Source of the DNA: a virus
IMG/VR virus record: IMGVR_UViG_3300025131_000203
Span: 1 to 34,642 of that record
Strand: one strand, 5' to 3'
Length of the DNA stretch: 34,642 nucleotides
Made by a program: the position numbers and the translations under genes. The notes under the pieces are model-generated. The model saw nothing but the letters and a program-made list of their open reading frames with translations. It was not told the DNA's origin and did not search any database. Below are positions 27,222-34,642 of this stretch, in pieces; the first letter of the stretch is position 1; each line of letters opens with the position of its first letter.

Positions 27222-28421
27222 TTATTTTTGTTTTACTTTCAATCTAGAACTATCTATACCACTAATTGCTTTTACTTTTAATCCACCAACATAAACATTA
27301 CCTGGAGAACTTGCTCTAGGTTTATCACTTATATTTTTAGATTTTGCAGTAATCTCTTTTATAGCATCGGCTTGACCTTGCTCATAAAAATGTTTTGCAA
27401 TTGTATCTGCGTTATCTGCAGCGTATATAGCTTTATGATAGCCCTTATAATCTACTACATCTCCTTTGTCATCTAGGAACTTCCCTAATAAACTAGAAAT
27501 GTTAGATTGGTTATCAGCCACATCACTTACATTATTAATGCCATATCTAAATTTTTTTTCACCTAAGTTAAACTCAAAACCTTTGAAATCTCCAGTAAAA
27601 TAATTTTTAGTAGCATCTATAAATGCATCGTGTTGTTTTTGAACTACTTGTTGTTCTTGATTGTATCTATTGAAAAAGTCCGTGGCTTTTTGTTGCTCTT
27701 GAGTTACTCCTGATCTCAACTTGATCTCATCGTAGTATTTATCTTTTAAGTTTGTTAAAAAACTTTTGGCTTTTGCAACTTCTTCTTTTAATGCGAGTTT
27801 CTTTTTTCGAATAGCTCGCTCTTCATCTACTTCTTCATCAAATGAAAATTGATCATCCATTAGGAATTCTATTTCATCTAAATCCAAATGAGACTTAGTA
27901 TTTTTATAATATTCTTTCAATAATGTTAAATTATCTACATCGTCATAATTAGCATTCAACCTAATATAATCTTCTATATTTCCCCCTGTCTCTTGCATGA
28001 AAGTAACAAGTTTATCTACATTTTCAGGTAAAGGGGTTGTTTCTAATATTGGTTCTTTTTCAACCACTTCTTGTGTAGTTGTTTCTTCGTCTGTAACTTC
28101 TTGAATTATACTTACTTCTTCTGTTGTTGGTTCTGTATCTTGTACCCGTATTTCTTCTTCCACTTCTGATATAATCCCGGTAGATTCTTCCTCATCCATT
28201 CCCTCTGTTTGTTGCTCTGAAATCCCATCTTCTTTATTATTTTTAAGTGGTTGAGATAAATCTACTTTAGTTACATTGTTGTCTTTATTTTTAAACTTTG
28301 TAAATTCAACTTTTTTTACTTCTTTAATTTCTTCATCTTCCTTAACTTCTTCAACTTCGTTAATTACTTCTGTGTTCTTCACTGGTTTTTCTTCTTTCTT
28401 TGTTTTTTTCTTTGTAGCCAT
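27222..28421 (-). CDS. Scaffolding protein
   Basis: 399 aa. A Lys-rich start (MATKKKTKKEEKPVKNT) leads into a very acidic, Glu/Thr/Val-rich disordered region to about residue 140, then helices (VDKLVTFMQETGGNIEDYIR, LDLDEIEFLMDDQFSFDEEV, KKKLALKEEVAKAKSFLTNL), a short beta-like stretch (FKGFEFNLGEKKFRYGINNV) and a basic C-terminus (GGLKVKAISGIDSSRLKVKQ). Acidic N-terminus, helical core, basic C-terminus and placement between portal and capsid genes are the standard signature of an internal scaffold that binds the capsid shell through its C-terminus and is released or digested before packaging. No protease motif is seen in it. Confidence 0.75.
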   Translation of the reverse strand: MATKKKTKKEEKPVKNTEVINEVEEVKEDEEIKEVKKVEFTKFKNKDNNVTKVDLSQPLKNNKEDGISEQQTEGMDEEESTGIISEVEEEIRVQDTEPTTEEVSIIQEVTDEETTTQEVVEKEPILETTPLPENVDKLVTFMQETGGNIEDYIRLNANYDDVDNLTLLKEYYKNTKSHLDLDEIEFLMDDQFSFDEEVDEERAIRKKKLALKEEVAKAKSFLTNLKDKYYDEIKLRSGVTQEQQKATDFFNRYNQEQQVVQKQHDAFIDATKNYFTGDFKGFEFNLGEKKFRYGINNVSDVADNQSNISSLLGKFLDDKGDVVDYKGYHKAIYAADNADTIAKHFYEQGQADAIKEITAKSKNISDKPRASSPGNVYVGGLKVKAISGIDSSRLKVKQK

Positions 28422-28445
28422 AATAAAATATTATATAATTATTGT

Positions 28446-30851
28446 TTATCTAGGATTAAATTGACCTAATCCTATATTACCAGTTAGCTGATCATTACTT
28501 ACTGATTCAAAATTTTTCGGTGCAAGATCCTTTTTCCTTTGATCTATAAGTTCACTTTGTTGGGTTGCTTGTATTCTAGTTCTCTCATCTTTAGATTTTT
28601 CTTTATATTCTTCTTCACCTCTTTTAGCTTGAGATTGAGCTTGAGTTAATTGCATATTAAATTGAAACTCTAGTTCCATTAATTGTTTTTTGATCTGACC
28701 TTCTTGTTGTAGTTTTTGTATATCAAATTGTGATTTACCTTTTTCTATTTGTAATGTTGTTTCAGCTATAGCTTGTTGTTTTTGAACTTCAGCCATAGCT
28801 GCTCTTTCTGCAGCTTCTGAATTAGCCTGTGCTTGAGCTTGTATGTTTTGAAGTTGTATTTGCTCGTCATATTGTTGTTTCTTTTTTCGCCTTAATTTTA
28901 ATACCTGATTAGCTAGTTTTAAATTATGAATTTCTCGTATATCAATAGCATCTTCTAGGTATATAGATTGTTGTTGAAGGCACATTTGAATGTTTTGCTC
29001 TAACATTGCCTTTTCTTCTTCATCTGGTTCCAATTCTAGGAATATTCCAAAATCATGTATGCGTAAAGAACTTAATTCATCTAATGTGGCTACATTATAT
29101 TTTGATATACTAGCTTCTAAAGCCATCCTAGTTAACGGAAATAATAAAGCATCCGCAACTCTTAAAGAAATATTTTCACATGTTTTTAATATTAAATATA
29201 AACTGGTTTGCAATATATGTCTAGTTGCGGTATTTGAATTAGCTGCTGCTAGTTTTTGTAATCCAACTAATGAATCTGGATCTGGAACACTCCCATCTCT
29301 AGCTTCATTTAATCCGGTTACATCCCTTATCATTTGAAGATAATATTGATAAGTTTGAATTAATGCGCTGATTTTATTTTGACCACCTGATGATTGTAAT
29401 TCTTGAATTGGTATTTTAGCATGATTTAAATCACCATCTTGAGTTAATGATCTACCTATAATACTACCAGTTTGAAAATACATGTTTAGTGCTTCAGCTG
29501 GATTATAGTTTGTTCCATTTCCTAAATCAACTTCTGCTAAACCATCAGCATCTAAGTAAACACCATCAGGTACCATTCTCGCTAATACTTGTTGGAGTTT
29601 TAAATGTGTTATTTGAATCATATCTGCGAAACTAGTTATTCTACTAACAGTAGATTCTATATTTCCTTTATACATTCTAGGTGCAGCTATACTATAACTC
29701 ATGTTAACTTTAACAGTATCAGCATTTGGTCTAGTCATGTTTCTTGCTAGTTCCCAACGTAACATTGTCTCATGCCCTACTATTTTAGCTCCAGAATATA
29801 AAACTTCTATTGCTCTAAATGCTTTTTTGAAATTTTCGCTTTCAGGTGGATTAAATGTATCTCTTTTTTCTATTGCTTTCTCTAGCCCCGACGTACCTTG
29901 TTTTATTTTAAAAACTTGATTAGCATATGTTTTATATTCGAAAAATAAAACTTGAATTGTATTATCACTATTTCTACCATTCCAATCTCTAGCAAAACTA
30001 CTATTTCCAGGATATTTTTGGATTTTAGATAACTCATCACTAGTTAAATGAGGAAACTGTTTTTTTAATTCAGGTAGACTTAATGTTTTAATTTCACCTA
30101 CATACCATATATCTTCAAAATTTGGATCTTCCGTGTAAGACCATACCAAATTAGTAGGATCCACGTAATCAATAGTAATACCCTCTGATCTATTGAATCC
30201 TGTCTTTGTTGCACCAATTCCTAAAACAGTTAAATCATAATTTACTCTAGATTTAATTAAATCATGTCTATTTGAATCTAAAACGTTATTTATAATCTCT
30301 TCTTCCGCAATCTCTATACTTTGTTTATAGTCTAACTGCATATGGACAGGTAACTCGTCTATAGTTTTAGGAATATTATCTCCTTTAGGTCCTTCTGATA
30401 TATTTAAATTTAAATTAGTTTTAACAGCATCAATATATTGTTTATTACGTATATCATTTAAAATACTATTAGCATATTTAGTTCTTTCTTGAACTGAGGT
30501 AGGATCTTGAGCAAAAGATTTTATTTTGTAATCTCTTTGAGACATACCATTTACTAGTATGTCTACAAATTTAGGAATTACTGGAACGGGTTTCCAATCT
30601 AAGTTTAGATATGATAAATCACCATTTATAGATAATTCATTTTTATATTTTTGAATTGATTGTTCTCCTCTTGCATAAAGTTTTAAATTATGAAATCTAG
30701 CATAACTATTCGCGAATCTAGCATTTTCGTACCCACTGAACCATTCTCCTTCTATTGCTCGTGCAACTTGAAGTCCATAATCTAAACTTTGTTTCTCTTC
30801 ATCAGGTACTACCTGATCTGGGAAAGAACTATTAATGTTAGTATAAACCAT
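28446..30851 (-). CDS. Portal protein
   Basis: 801 aa. Forms the dodecameric DNA gate at the capsid vertex. The N-terminus (SLDYGLQVARAIEGEWFSGY) and a long helical core lead to the recognisable block QTYQYYLQMIRDVTGLNEAR, DGSVPDPDSLVGLQKLAAAN and SNTATRHILQTSLYLILKTC at about residues 495-555, which I associate with portals of marine Bacteroidota podoviruses. From about residue 655 the C-terminus is a Gln/Glu/Ala-rich coiled coil (IQAQAQANSEAAERAAMAEV), which could form the portal barrel extending into the head. It starts 3 nt after the TerL stop, as usual for a terminase-portal pair. Size agrees with the large portals of this phage group. Confidence 0.85.
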   Translation of the reverse strand: MVYTNINSSFPDQVVPDEEKQSLDYGLQVARAIEGEWFSGYENARFANSYARFHNLKLYARGEQSIQKYKNELSINGDLSYLNLDWKPVPVIPKFVDILVNGMSQRDYKIKSFAQDPTSVQERTKYANSILNDIRNKQYIDAVKTNLNLNISEGPKGDNIPKTIDELPVHMQLDYKQSIEIAEEEIINNVLDSNRHDLIKSRVNYDLTVLGIGATKTGFNRSEGITIDYVDPTNLVWSYTEDPNFEDIWYVGEIKTLSLPELKKQFPHLTSDELSKIQKYPGNSSFARDWNGRNSDNTIQVLFFEYKTYANQVFKIKQGTSGLEKAIEKRDTFNPPESENFKKAFRAIEVLYSGAKIVGHETMLRWELARNMTRPNADTVKVNMSYSIAAPRMYKGNIESTVSRITSFADMIQITHLKLQQVLARMVPDGVYLDADGLAEVDLGNGTNYNPAEALNMYFQTGSIIGRSLTQDGDLNHAKIPIQELQSSGGQNKISALIQTYQYYLQMIRDVTGLNEARDGSVPDPDSLVGLQKLAAANSNTATRHILQTSLYLILKTCENISLRVADALLFPLTRMALEASISKYNVATLDELSSLRIHDFGIFLELEPDEEEKAMLEQNIQMCLQQQSIYLEDAIDIREIHNLKLANQVLKLRRKKKQQYDEQIQLQNIQAQAQANSEAAERAAMAEVQKQQAIAETTLQIEKGKSQFDIQKLQQEGQIKKQLMELEFQFNMQLTQAQSQAKRGEEEYKEKSKDERTRIQATQQSELIDQRKKDLAPKNFESVSNDQLTGNIGLGQFNPR

Positions 30852-30854
30852 TTA

Positions 30855-33077
30855 TTATATTATTTTTGAAACAATTCCGTTATTATCATATTTCTTAATT
30901 CCTAAATCAATATATTTTGTCGTTCTATCAGCAATTGGTTTATACCTGTTTTTATTACAAGCCATTATCGCTAACCCCGAACTTATTGAAGCATCATGCT
31001 TTGTTCTTTTATTTATATCAAATTGCGACCAATCTTCTAATGTTCTTTGAAAATACATATCACCATATGTATCTCCTTTTAAACCTACATAATTTTCAAT
31101 ATAAGATTCTATAGCCGCTGCGTGAGCTTGTTTGATATCTTCACTTGAATTTGGTATCCCACCAATTTCTCTTTCTGTAACTGATAACTTATTCCAAACT
31201 TTATCAGGACGATTCATAGAGAATCCTCTATAACCTCTTCTTTTAAAATGATAAAGTAATCTTGGTTTGTTGTTTTCACATAATATAGGCATTCCATAAA
31301 ATACACATGCCATTAATACATCTTCAAAAAACACTTCTGCGGTTTGTGGTCTCGCCACATACTCTAAAAAAAATTGATTAGGCGGAGCATCTTCCATGCT
31401 AAATTTAGTTAGTCCATGTAAAGCTCCATTAGACCCTTTTCCATCTACAGTTCCAGATATATCATAACTATCACAACCAAAAGCTCCAATATGCTCGTTT
31501 CCAGGATATTTAATACCATTCTTTAAGATCACTCGATTTTGAAGATTTTTAGGTGGAACCCATGATATTTTAAATCTACCGTTTTGGTTTGGTGCAAATA
31601 CTACTCTTGTATCTTTTATTCCATCTACCCACTGAAAACTACCAGTTGTTATATTAGCAGTATTATTAACACCATCATTGTAATCTATTTGCTCATATAT
31701 CTTAACTAGATTAAATAAACTTTCTTTAGCTTCATCTCTAAAAGCATGTGCTTCTGATCTTGGAAATTGTCTATATAATTCATTTAAACTATCTTGATCA
31801 CTTTTTAGTCCATCAACTTCATTCTCCCAATGATTTATAACTCCGATTTCGATGGGATGTCCATCAATTCCAGCCACGGGTACTTCTGGTGTAGTGAATA
31901 CAGGTAACCCATAATTATCAATGTATCCTTCGTAAGACCATTCCATAGGAATGAACAAAGAATATAGTCCCGAGCTTGTTTGGCCATTGCGATTTCTTCG
32001 TGTGACATCTGAATTATAATATAATTTTTTAAAATTGTTGCCTCCTTTATCTAAGGCATTTGAAGTACTTCCCATCATACATTTACCGATTATTCTACTA
32101 CCTAATCGTAATGTAGTCTTTGTAACTCTCCAGTTATTTAATATGTTATCAGGTCTCTCCCATTTACCACTTTCATCATGTGCTAATAACATTAATTTCT
32201 CACCATCATAAGAATTGTCCCCAGTATTTTTCCAATCTATAGTAGTATCCAAACCTACTATTTCCTTCATCTTTTCGTTTGCTTCTAACTTACGTCTAGT
32301 AAACTTAGATGCTGGAACTCTGTAAGCTAACTCTGATTTAGGTCGATCCATACCATCTTGAATCGGTTTAAAGAAGAATGGGTAGTTAACACTTATTGGT
32401 ACTACTTTGTCAGTAAACATCTTTTTAGCATCACTACCAGTCTTAGATAATACTCCATATCTTCCATCACTTGTTATCGTAGCTTGATTAACAAGTTCTG
32501 ATGACGCCATAAATGAAAACCCTGAACGTCTATTCTTTAAATAACATATACCATAGCATCTCTTATCAGCTTTACAAGCTTCCCAAAAAATATAGAAAAG
32601 GCGGTTGGATTCTCTGTAATCGGGTTTACCCACATCAATTTTAGTCCATTGTAAATACATATAATGAGAGCCAGTGATATAGACAGGGGTGCCACTATTA
32701 TAAAACCAATAACCTTCATCACGTCTTTGAAATTCTCCATCTATATAGTCATAATATTTTTCTTTAAATTCTTCTGGGTACTTGTCCCAATCAAAAACAT
32801 TTTTTATCCTTGATAATTCTTTTGCGTATTCGTGAGGTTCCCAATACTGTTCTTCTTTCTTTTCGCTTCGTTTAAACGATTCAGATTCTGCTGGTAAAGC
32901 AATTCTGAGATTTTGTATTTCGTAGATTTCTCCAATAGTACCGTTTTTACTTATTACAATGAAATCGTAATCTTTATTATAACCATACTCCCATTTCTTA
33001 AACCTATTATTCTTTTTAAGAATTTTAGGATTTACAACATCTGGGATTATCTTATATAAAGTCTGTTCGTAACTCAT
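30855..33077 (-). CDS. terL: Terminase large subunit
   Basis: 740 aa. ATPase motor and nuclease for genome packaging. Seen: a Walker A-like loop CYLKNRRSGFSFMASSE with K181, R183-R184 and S188, an R-R-x-G-x-S variant rather than classic GKT; Walker B KLMLLAHDESGKWE with D301-E302; a coupling motif GSTSN (336-340); and the nuclease start GAFGCDSYDISGTVDGKGSN with D536 as candidate metal ligand, followed by ENNKPRLLYHFKRRGYRGFS (601-620). The last two stretches are typical of terminases of marine and crAss-like Bacteroidota phages. The N-terminal 130 residues are an extra domain before the ATPase. The start overlaps the preceding gene as ATGA (4 nt). Confidence 0.92.
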   Translation of the reverse strand: MSYEQTLYKIIPDVVNPKILKKNNRFKKWEYGYNKDYDFIVISKNGTIGEIYEIQNLRIALPAESESFKRSEKKEEQYWEPHEYAKELSRIKNVFDWDKYPEEFKEKYYDYIDGEFQRRDEGYWFYNSGTPVYITGSHYMYLQWTKIDVGKPDYRESNRLFYIFWEACKADKRCYGICYLKNRRSGFSFMASSELVNQATITSDGRYGVLSKTGSDAKKMFTDKVVPISVNYPFFFKPIQDGMDRPKSELAYRVPASKFTRRKLEANEKMKEIVGLDTTIDWKNTGDNSYDGEKLMLLAHDESGKWERPDNILNNWRVTKTTLRLGSRIIGKCMMGSTSNALDKGGNNFKKLYYNSDVTRRNRNGQTSSGLYSLFIPMEWSYEGYIDNYGLPVFTTPEVPVAGIDGHPIEIGVINHWENEVDGLKSDQDSLNELYRQFPRSEAHAFRDEAKESLFNLVKIYEQIDYNDGVNNTANITTGSFQWVDGIKDTRVVFAPNQNGRFKISWVPPKNLQNRVILKNGIKYPGNEHIGAFGCDSYDISGTVDGKGSNGALHGLTKFSMEDAPPNQFFLEYVARPQTAEVFFEDVLMACVFYGMPILCENNKPRLLYHFKRRGYRGFSMNRPDKVWNKLSVTEREIGGIPNSSEDIKQAHAAAIESYIENYVGLKGDTYGDMYFQRTLEDWSQFDINKRTKHDASISSGLAIMACNKNRYKPIADRTTKYIDLGIKKYDNNGIVSKII

Positions 33078-33352
33078 GATCTACTTCTTCCTTCGGCAAA
33101 GCCTCTAAATGATTCTTCTTTCTTTTCCTCTTTTGGTTTATTCTCTAGTATTCTATCTTCTTCTTCTATACGTGTTAGTATTTCAAAAGCATCGAAGATA
33201 GCTAACTTCTTTGTAGCTGCAGCGTTTTTAAGTCTATCAGCAGAAATATCATCATCTGAATCAACTATAGGTTCTTTAGCAACCTTAATTAATTCCTCAA
33301 CGGCTTTGTGCCCAGCTCGGATTATATTCTTCTTCGTCTCCTTTATACTCAT
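33074..33352 (-). CDS. Small terminase subunit-like protein
   Basis: 92 aa, helical and highly charged. RAGHKAVEELIKVAKEPIV leads into DDDISADRLKNAAATKKLAIFD, then AFEILTRIEEEDRI and a Lys/Glu-rich disordered tail (KPKEEKKEESFRGFAEGRSR). This arrangement is frequent in a short protein directly upstream of TerL in marine phages and would suit a DNA-recognising terminase small subunit or packaging cofactor. No clear helix-turn-helix is visible, so the role rests on position. The gene begins inside the last 56 nt of the upstream gene in another frame and its stop overlaps the terL start by 4 nt, so these genes are translationally linked. Confidence 0.6.
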   Translation of the reverse strand: MSIKETKKNIIRAGHKAVEELIKVAKEPIVDSDDDISADRLKNAAATKKLAIFDAFEILTRIEEEDRILENKPKEEKKEESFRGFAEGRSRS

Positions 33353-33902
33353 GTTTTATTACTATATCATTTGATTTCATACAATACAAACGTTCATCTT
33401 CTATAATAAATTCAAATTCACGATTTGGTTTAAATGTTATCAACATCCCATTTGTGATTCCTAGATCATTTAAGGACTTATTATCATATTTTATTATTCC
33501 GATACAATATTCCTCAACACGATTAATTACAGATGATCTATTTTTAATTGGTTTTACAAAACATCTATCCATAAAACTTTCCCATTCTCCATCTTTCTTG
33601 TGCATATAAACTTGATCAATACCACAAAAATACATGTTATCTTTGAAATATGATCTACTATTTTTCTCATCTCCTTTTATATCATAAAATCTTCTAAACA
33701 CATTATGATGTATAGCAATAATATCACCTGGTTTTATATCTGTATTTAAAATACTTGGAACAGCGATAACAATAGCAACTTTACTAACTGACTTGTAATC
33801 TTCAATTCTAGTGTTAGTTATAAGAGTTTTATCACCAATTTTTGTTTCATTATTGTATCTACTATTTAAAGGTTCAACAATAAAATCATATAAACTCTTC
33901 AT
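33297..33902 (-). CDS. Putative GroES-like double-barrel protein
   Basis: 201 aa. Two beta-barrel-like halves are visible. The first (about 20-118) has SKVAIVIAVPSILNTDIKPGD (a GroES-style GD turn at 55-60), then IIAIHHNVFRRFYD and YFCGIDQVYMH. The second (about 128-185) has EEYCIGIIKYDNKSL, TNGMLITFKPNREFEFIIED and RLYCMKSNDIVIK (173-183), recalling the GroES C-terminal strand. The pattern (barrier loop, KxGD turn, final DIxI strand) fits a co-chaperonin-like fold, which would help fold the capsid protein with host GroEL. Sequence identity to GroES is low. It starts as TAATG overlap with the previous gene and its last 56 nt overlap the terminase small subunit-like gene. Confidence 0.4.
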   Translation of the reverse strand: MKSLYDFIVEPLNSRYNNETKIGDKTLITNTRIEDYKSVSKVAIVIAVPSILNTDIKPGDIIAIHHNVFRRFYDIKGDEKNSRSYFKDNMYFCGIDQVYMHKKDGEWESFMDRCFVKPIKNRSSVINRVEEYCIGIIKYDNKSLNDLGITNGMLITFKPNREFEFIIEDERLYCMKSNDIVIKHEYKGDEEEYNPSWAQSR

Positions 33903-34129
33903 TAATATTCTAAGTTATACTCAACTGATATTGCCATATTAGAATTAAACTTTTTCCAAGGCAGTATTTCATCTTCTTTACTAATGAAAATATTATATGA
34001 GTTATCACCATCATTAAATAATATATCAGATATCTCATGTCCTCCATATACTTGTTGACCAACAGCATAATGCATTGCCTCGTTTTTATAATCAGCACCT
34101 ATACTGATTTTCCTTATAACACTAGACAC
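33902..34129 (-). CDS. Small hypothetical protein (GTG start)
   Basis: 75 aa, mixed alpha/beta, no motif recognised: KISIGADYKNEAMHYAVGQQ, then YGGHEISDILFNDGDNSYNI and an acidic C-terminus (ISVEYNLEY). The start codon is GTG (34127-34129), 2 nt after the preceding stop. No in-frame ATG is nearer than Met19, so GTG is accepted. The stop overlaps the next gene's ATG by one base (TAATG), which supports translation in one polycistronic message. Function unknown. Confidence 0.55.
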   Translation of the reverse strand: MSSVIRKISIGADYKNEAMHYAVGQQVYGGHEISDILFNDGDNSYNIFISKEDEILPWKKFNSNMAISVEYNLEY

Positions 34130-34131
34130 GA

Positions 34132-34407
34132 CTATAATGGATTACCAACACCTTCTTCAAGCACAGGTTTTTCAATAACCGGTTCTTCGATTTTAGTATA
34201 TGTACCGTCTTGTATATTTATATTAACAGCACCATACTGTGCTTCAAGTTCAGTTTTAAAAGCATCTACTTCTTGGTTTATACTACCCAATTGATGCAAC
34301 AATCCATGTTTTTGCGCTTCTAAAACTCCAATATCATTTATTATTACATTTAATTCTTTTTGTTGATTCTGTACTTTACTTAATTGTTCATCTGTAATTT
34401 TACTCAT
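34132..34407 (-). CDS. Small coiled-coil protein of the packaging cluster
   Basis: 91 aa. Residues 5-60 form a heptad-like helix rich in Leu, Gln and Glu (QLSKVQNQQKELNVIINDIG, VLEAQKHGLLHQLGSINQEV), followed by a beta-like strand (YGAVNINIQDGTY) and a Pro/Glu tail. This layout occurs in short proteins near packaging genes of marine phages. It could be an oligomeric assembly cofactor, but no function is established to my knowledge. The leader is AATTAAATAAAGTAAA before the ATG, with no Shine-Dalgarno sequence. Confidence 0.55.
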   Translation of the reverse strand: MSKITDEQLSKVQNQQKELNVIINDIGVLEAQKHGLLHQLGSINQEVDAFKTELEAQYGAVNINIQDGTYTKIEEPVIEKPVLEEGVGNPL

Positions 34408-34427
34408 TTTACTTTATTTAATTGTTA

Positions 34428-34642
34428 TTATTCCGGTGGTTCTTCTGGAGTCCACTCTGGTGTTGCCATCAATGCTAATACATCTTGATGATCTAATATT
34501 TCTGATGGTACCACTGTACCATTGTTGATGAAAGTAGGTATCACACCTGTTGGATACTTTATTACAAACAGTGTATCGTCTAAACTTCTTCTACAGGTTA
34601 ATCCATTAGATTGCGAAACTTGTGAAAAATCTACTTTTGCCA
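34428..34642 (-). CDS. Small hypothetical protein, 5' end at window edge
   Basis: An open frame reading leftward from the right edge gives AKVDFSQVSQSNGLTCRRSL, then DDTLFVIKYPTGVIPTFINN and an acidic, Pro-rich end (TPEWTPEEPPE), stopping with TAA at 34428-34430. The last two bases of the window are TG on this strand just before the GCA codon, so the start is very likely an ATG split by the window edge and the protein about 71 aa. The coding sense is the same as its neighbours and a 20-nt A/T-rich spacer follows before the next ATG. No family recognised. Position at the head of the visible part of the packaging block suggests a small virion or packaging-associated protein. Confidence 0.55.
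   Translation of the reverse strand, partial: AKVDFSQVSQSNGLTCRRSLDDTLFVIKYPTGVIPTFINNGTVVPSEILDHQDVLALMATPEWTPEEPPE

Noticed and set aside
32537-32740. 67-codon minus-strand frame with a hydrophobic segment inside terL
   Set aside because: Overlaps the conserved terminase ATPase region in another frame; hydrophobicity is a by-product of frame shift.
33910-34098. 62-codon alternative frame in the 75-aa gene
   Set aside because: The GTG-started 75-aa frame links by TAATG to the next gene; the alternative has poor composition (Met/Ile-rich).
1-34642. tRNA genes, CRISPR arrays, attachment sites, insertion sequences
   Set aside because: None could be supported by reading; gaps between genes are all under 100 nt and explained by terminators and leaders.

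Overview
The window looks like the structural (late) half of a tailed, podovirus-type phage genome, or a piece of one, infecting a member of the Bacteroidota, probably a marine or other aquatic flavobacterium. Evidence for the host: strongly AT-rich DNA; start codons preceded by A/T-only leaders with no Shine-Dalgarno sequence, as in Bacteroidota; and a gene encoding a type IX secretion (T9SS type B, CHU_C) sorting domain, a system confined to that phylum. No integrase, tRNA, CRISPR array, insertion sequence or lysis gene is visible. Replication and transcription genes, if present, lie outside the window.

Layout. On the plus strand at the left edge is the 3' part of an adenosylcobalamin-dependent (class II) ribonucleotide reductase gene. 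A small secreted protein made almost only of a CHU_C sorting domain overlaps its stop by 4 nt. A bidirectional terminator (about 2172-2199) separates this pair from the convergent minus-strand block that fills the rest.

Read in its direction of transcription (right to left), the minus-strand block holds: small proteins of unknown role (one coiled coil); a possible GroES-like double-barrel protein; a small terminase-like protein; large terminase; portal; scaffold; major capsid protein; a small capsid-associated protein; a 250-aa protein of unknown role bracketed by two intrinsic terminators; two neck (ring/adaptor) proteins; two large tail nozzle/muzzle-type proteins; a cupin; an Ala/Gln-rich and an acidic internal virion protein; and a giant 3786-aa polyvalent protein. 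The giant protein has a Cys-rich N-terminus, three hydrophobic segments, an HExxH motif, a HAD-like domain with a nested zeta-toxin/polynucleotide-kinase-like P-loop domain, and a long helical C-terminal module.

How it works together: terminase and portal package DNA into a scaffolded HK97-type head. The ring and nozzle proteins build a short tail. The last three minus-strand genes are best read as ejection proteins that travel in the head and enter the cell with the DNA, carrying enzymatic domains. The RNR would supply deoxynucleotides. The CHU_C protein would be exported by the host's own T9SS. It is the most unexpected gene here. All family assignments come from reading motifs and gene order; no database search was possible.
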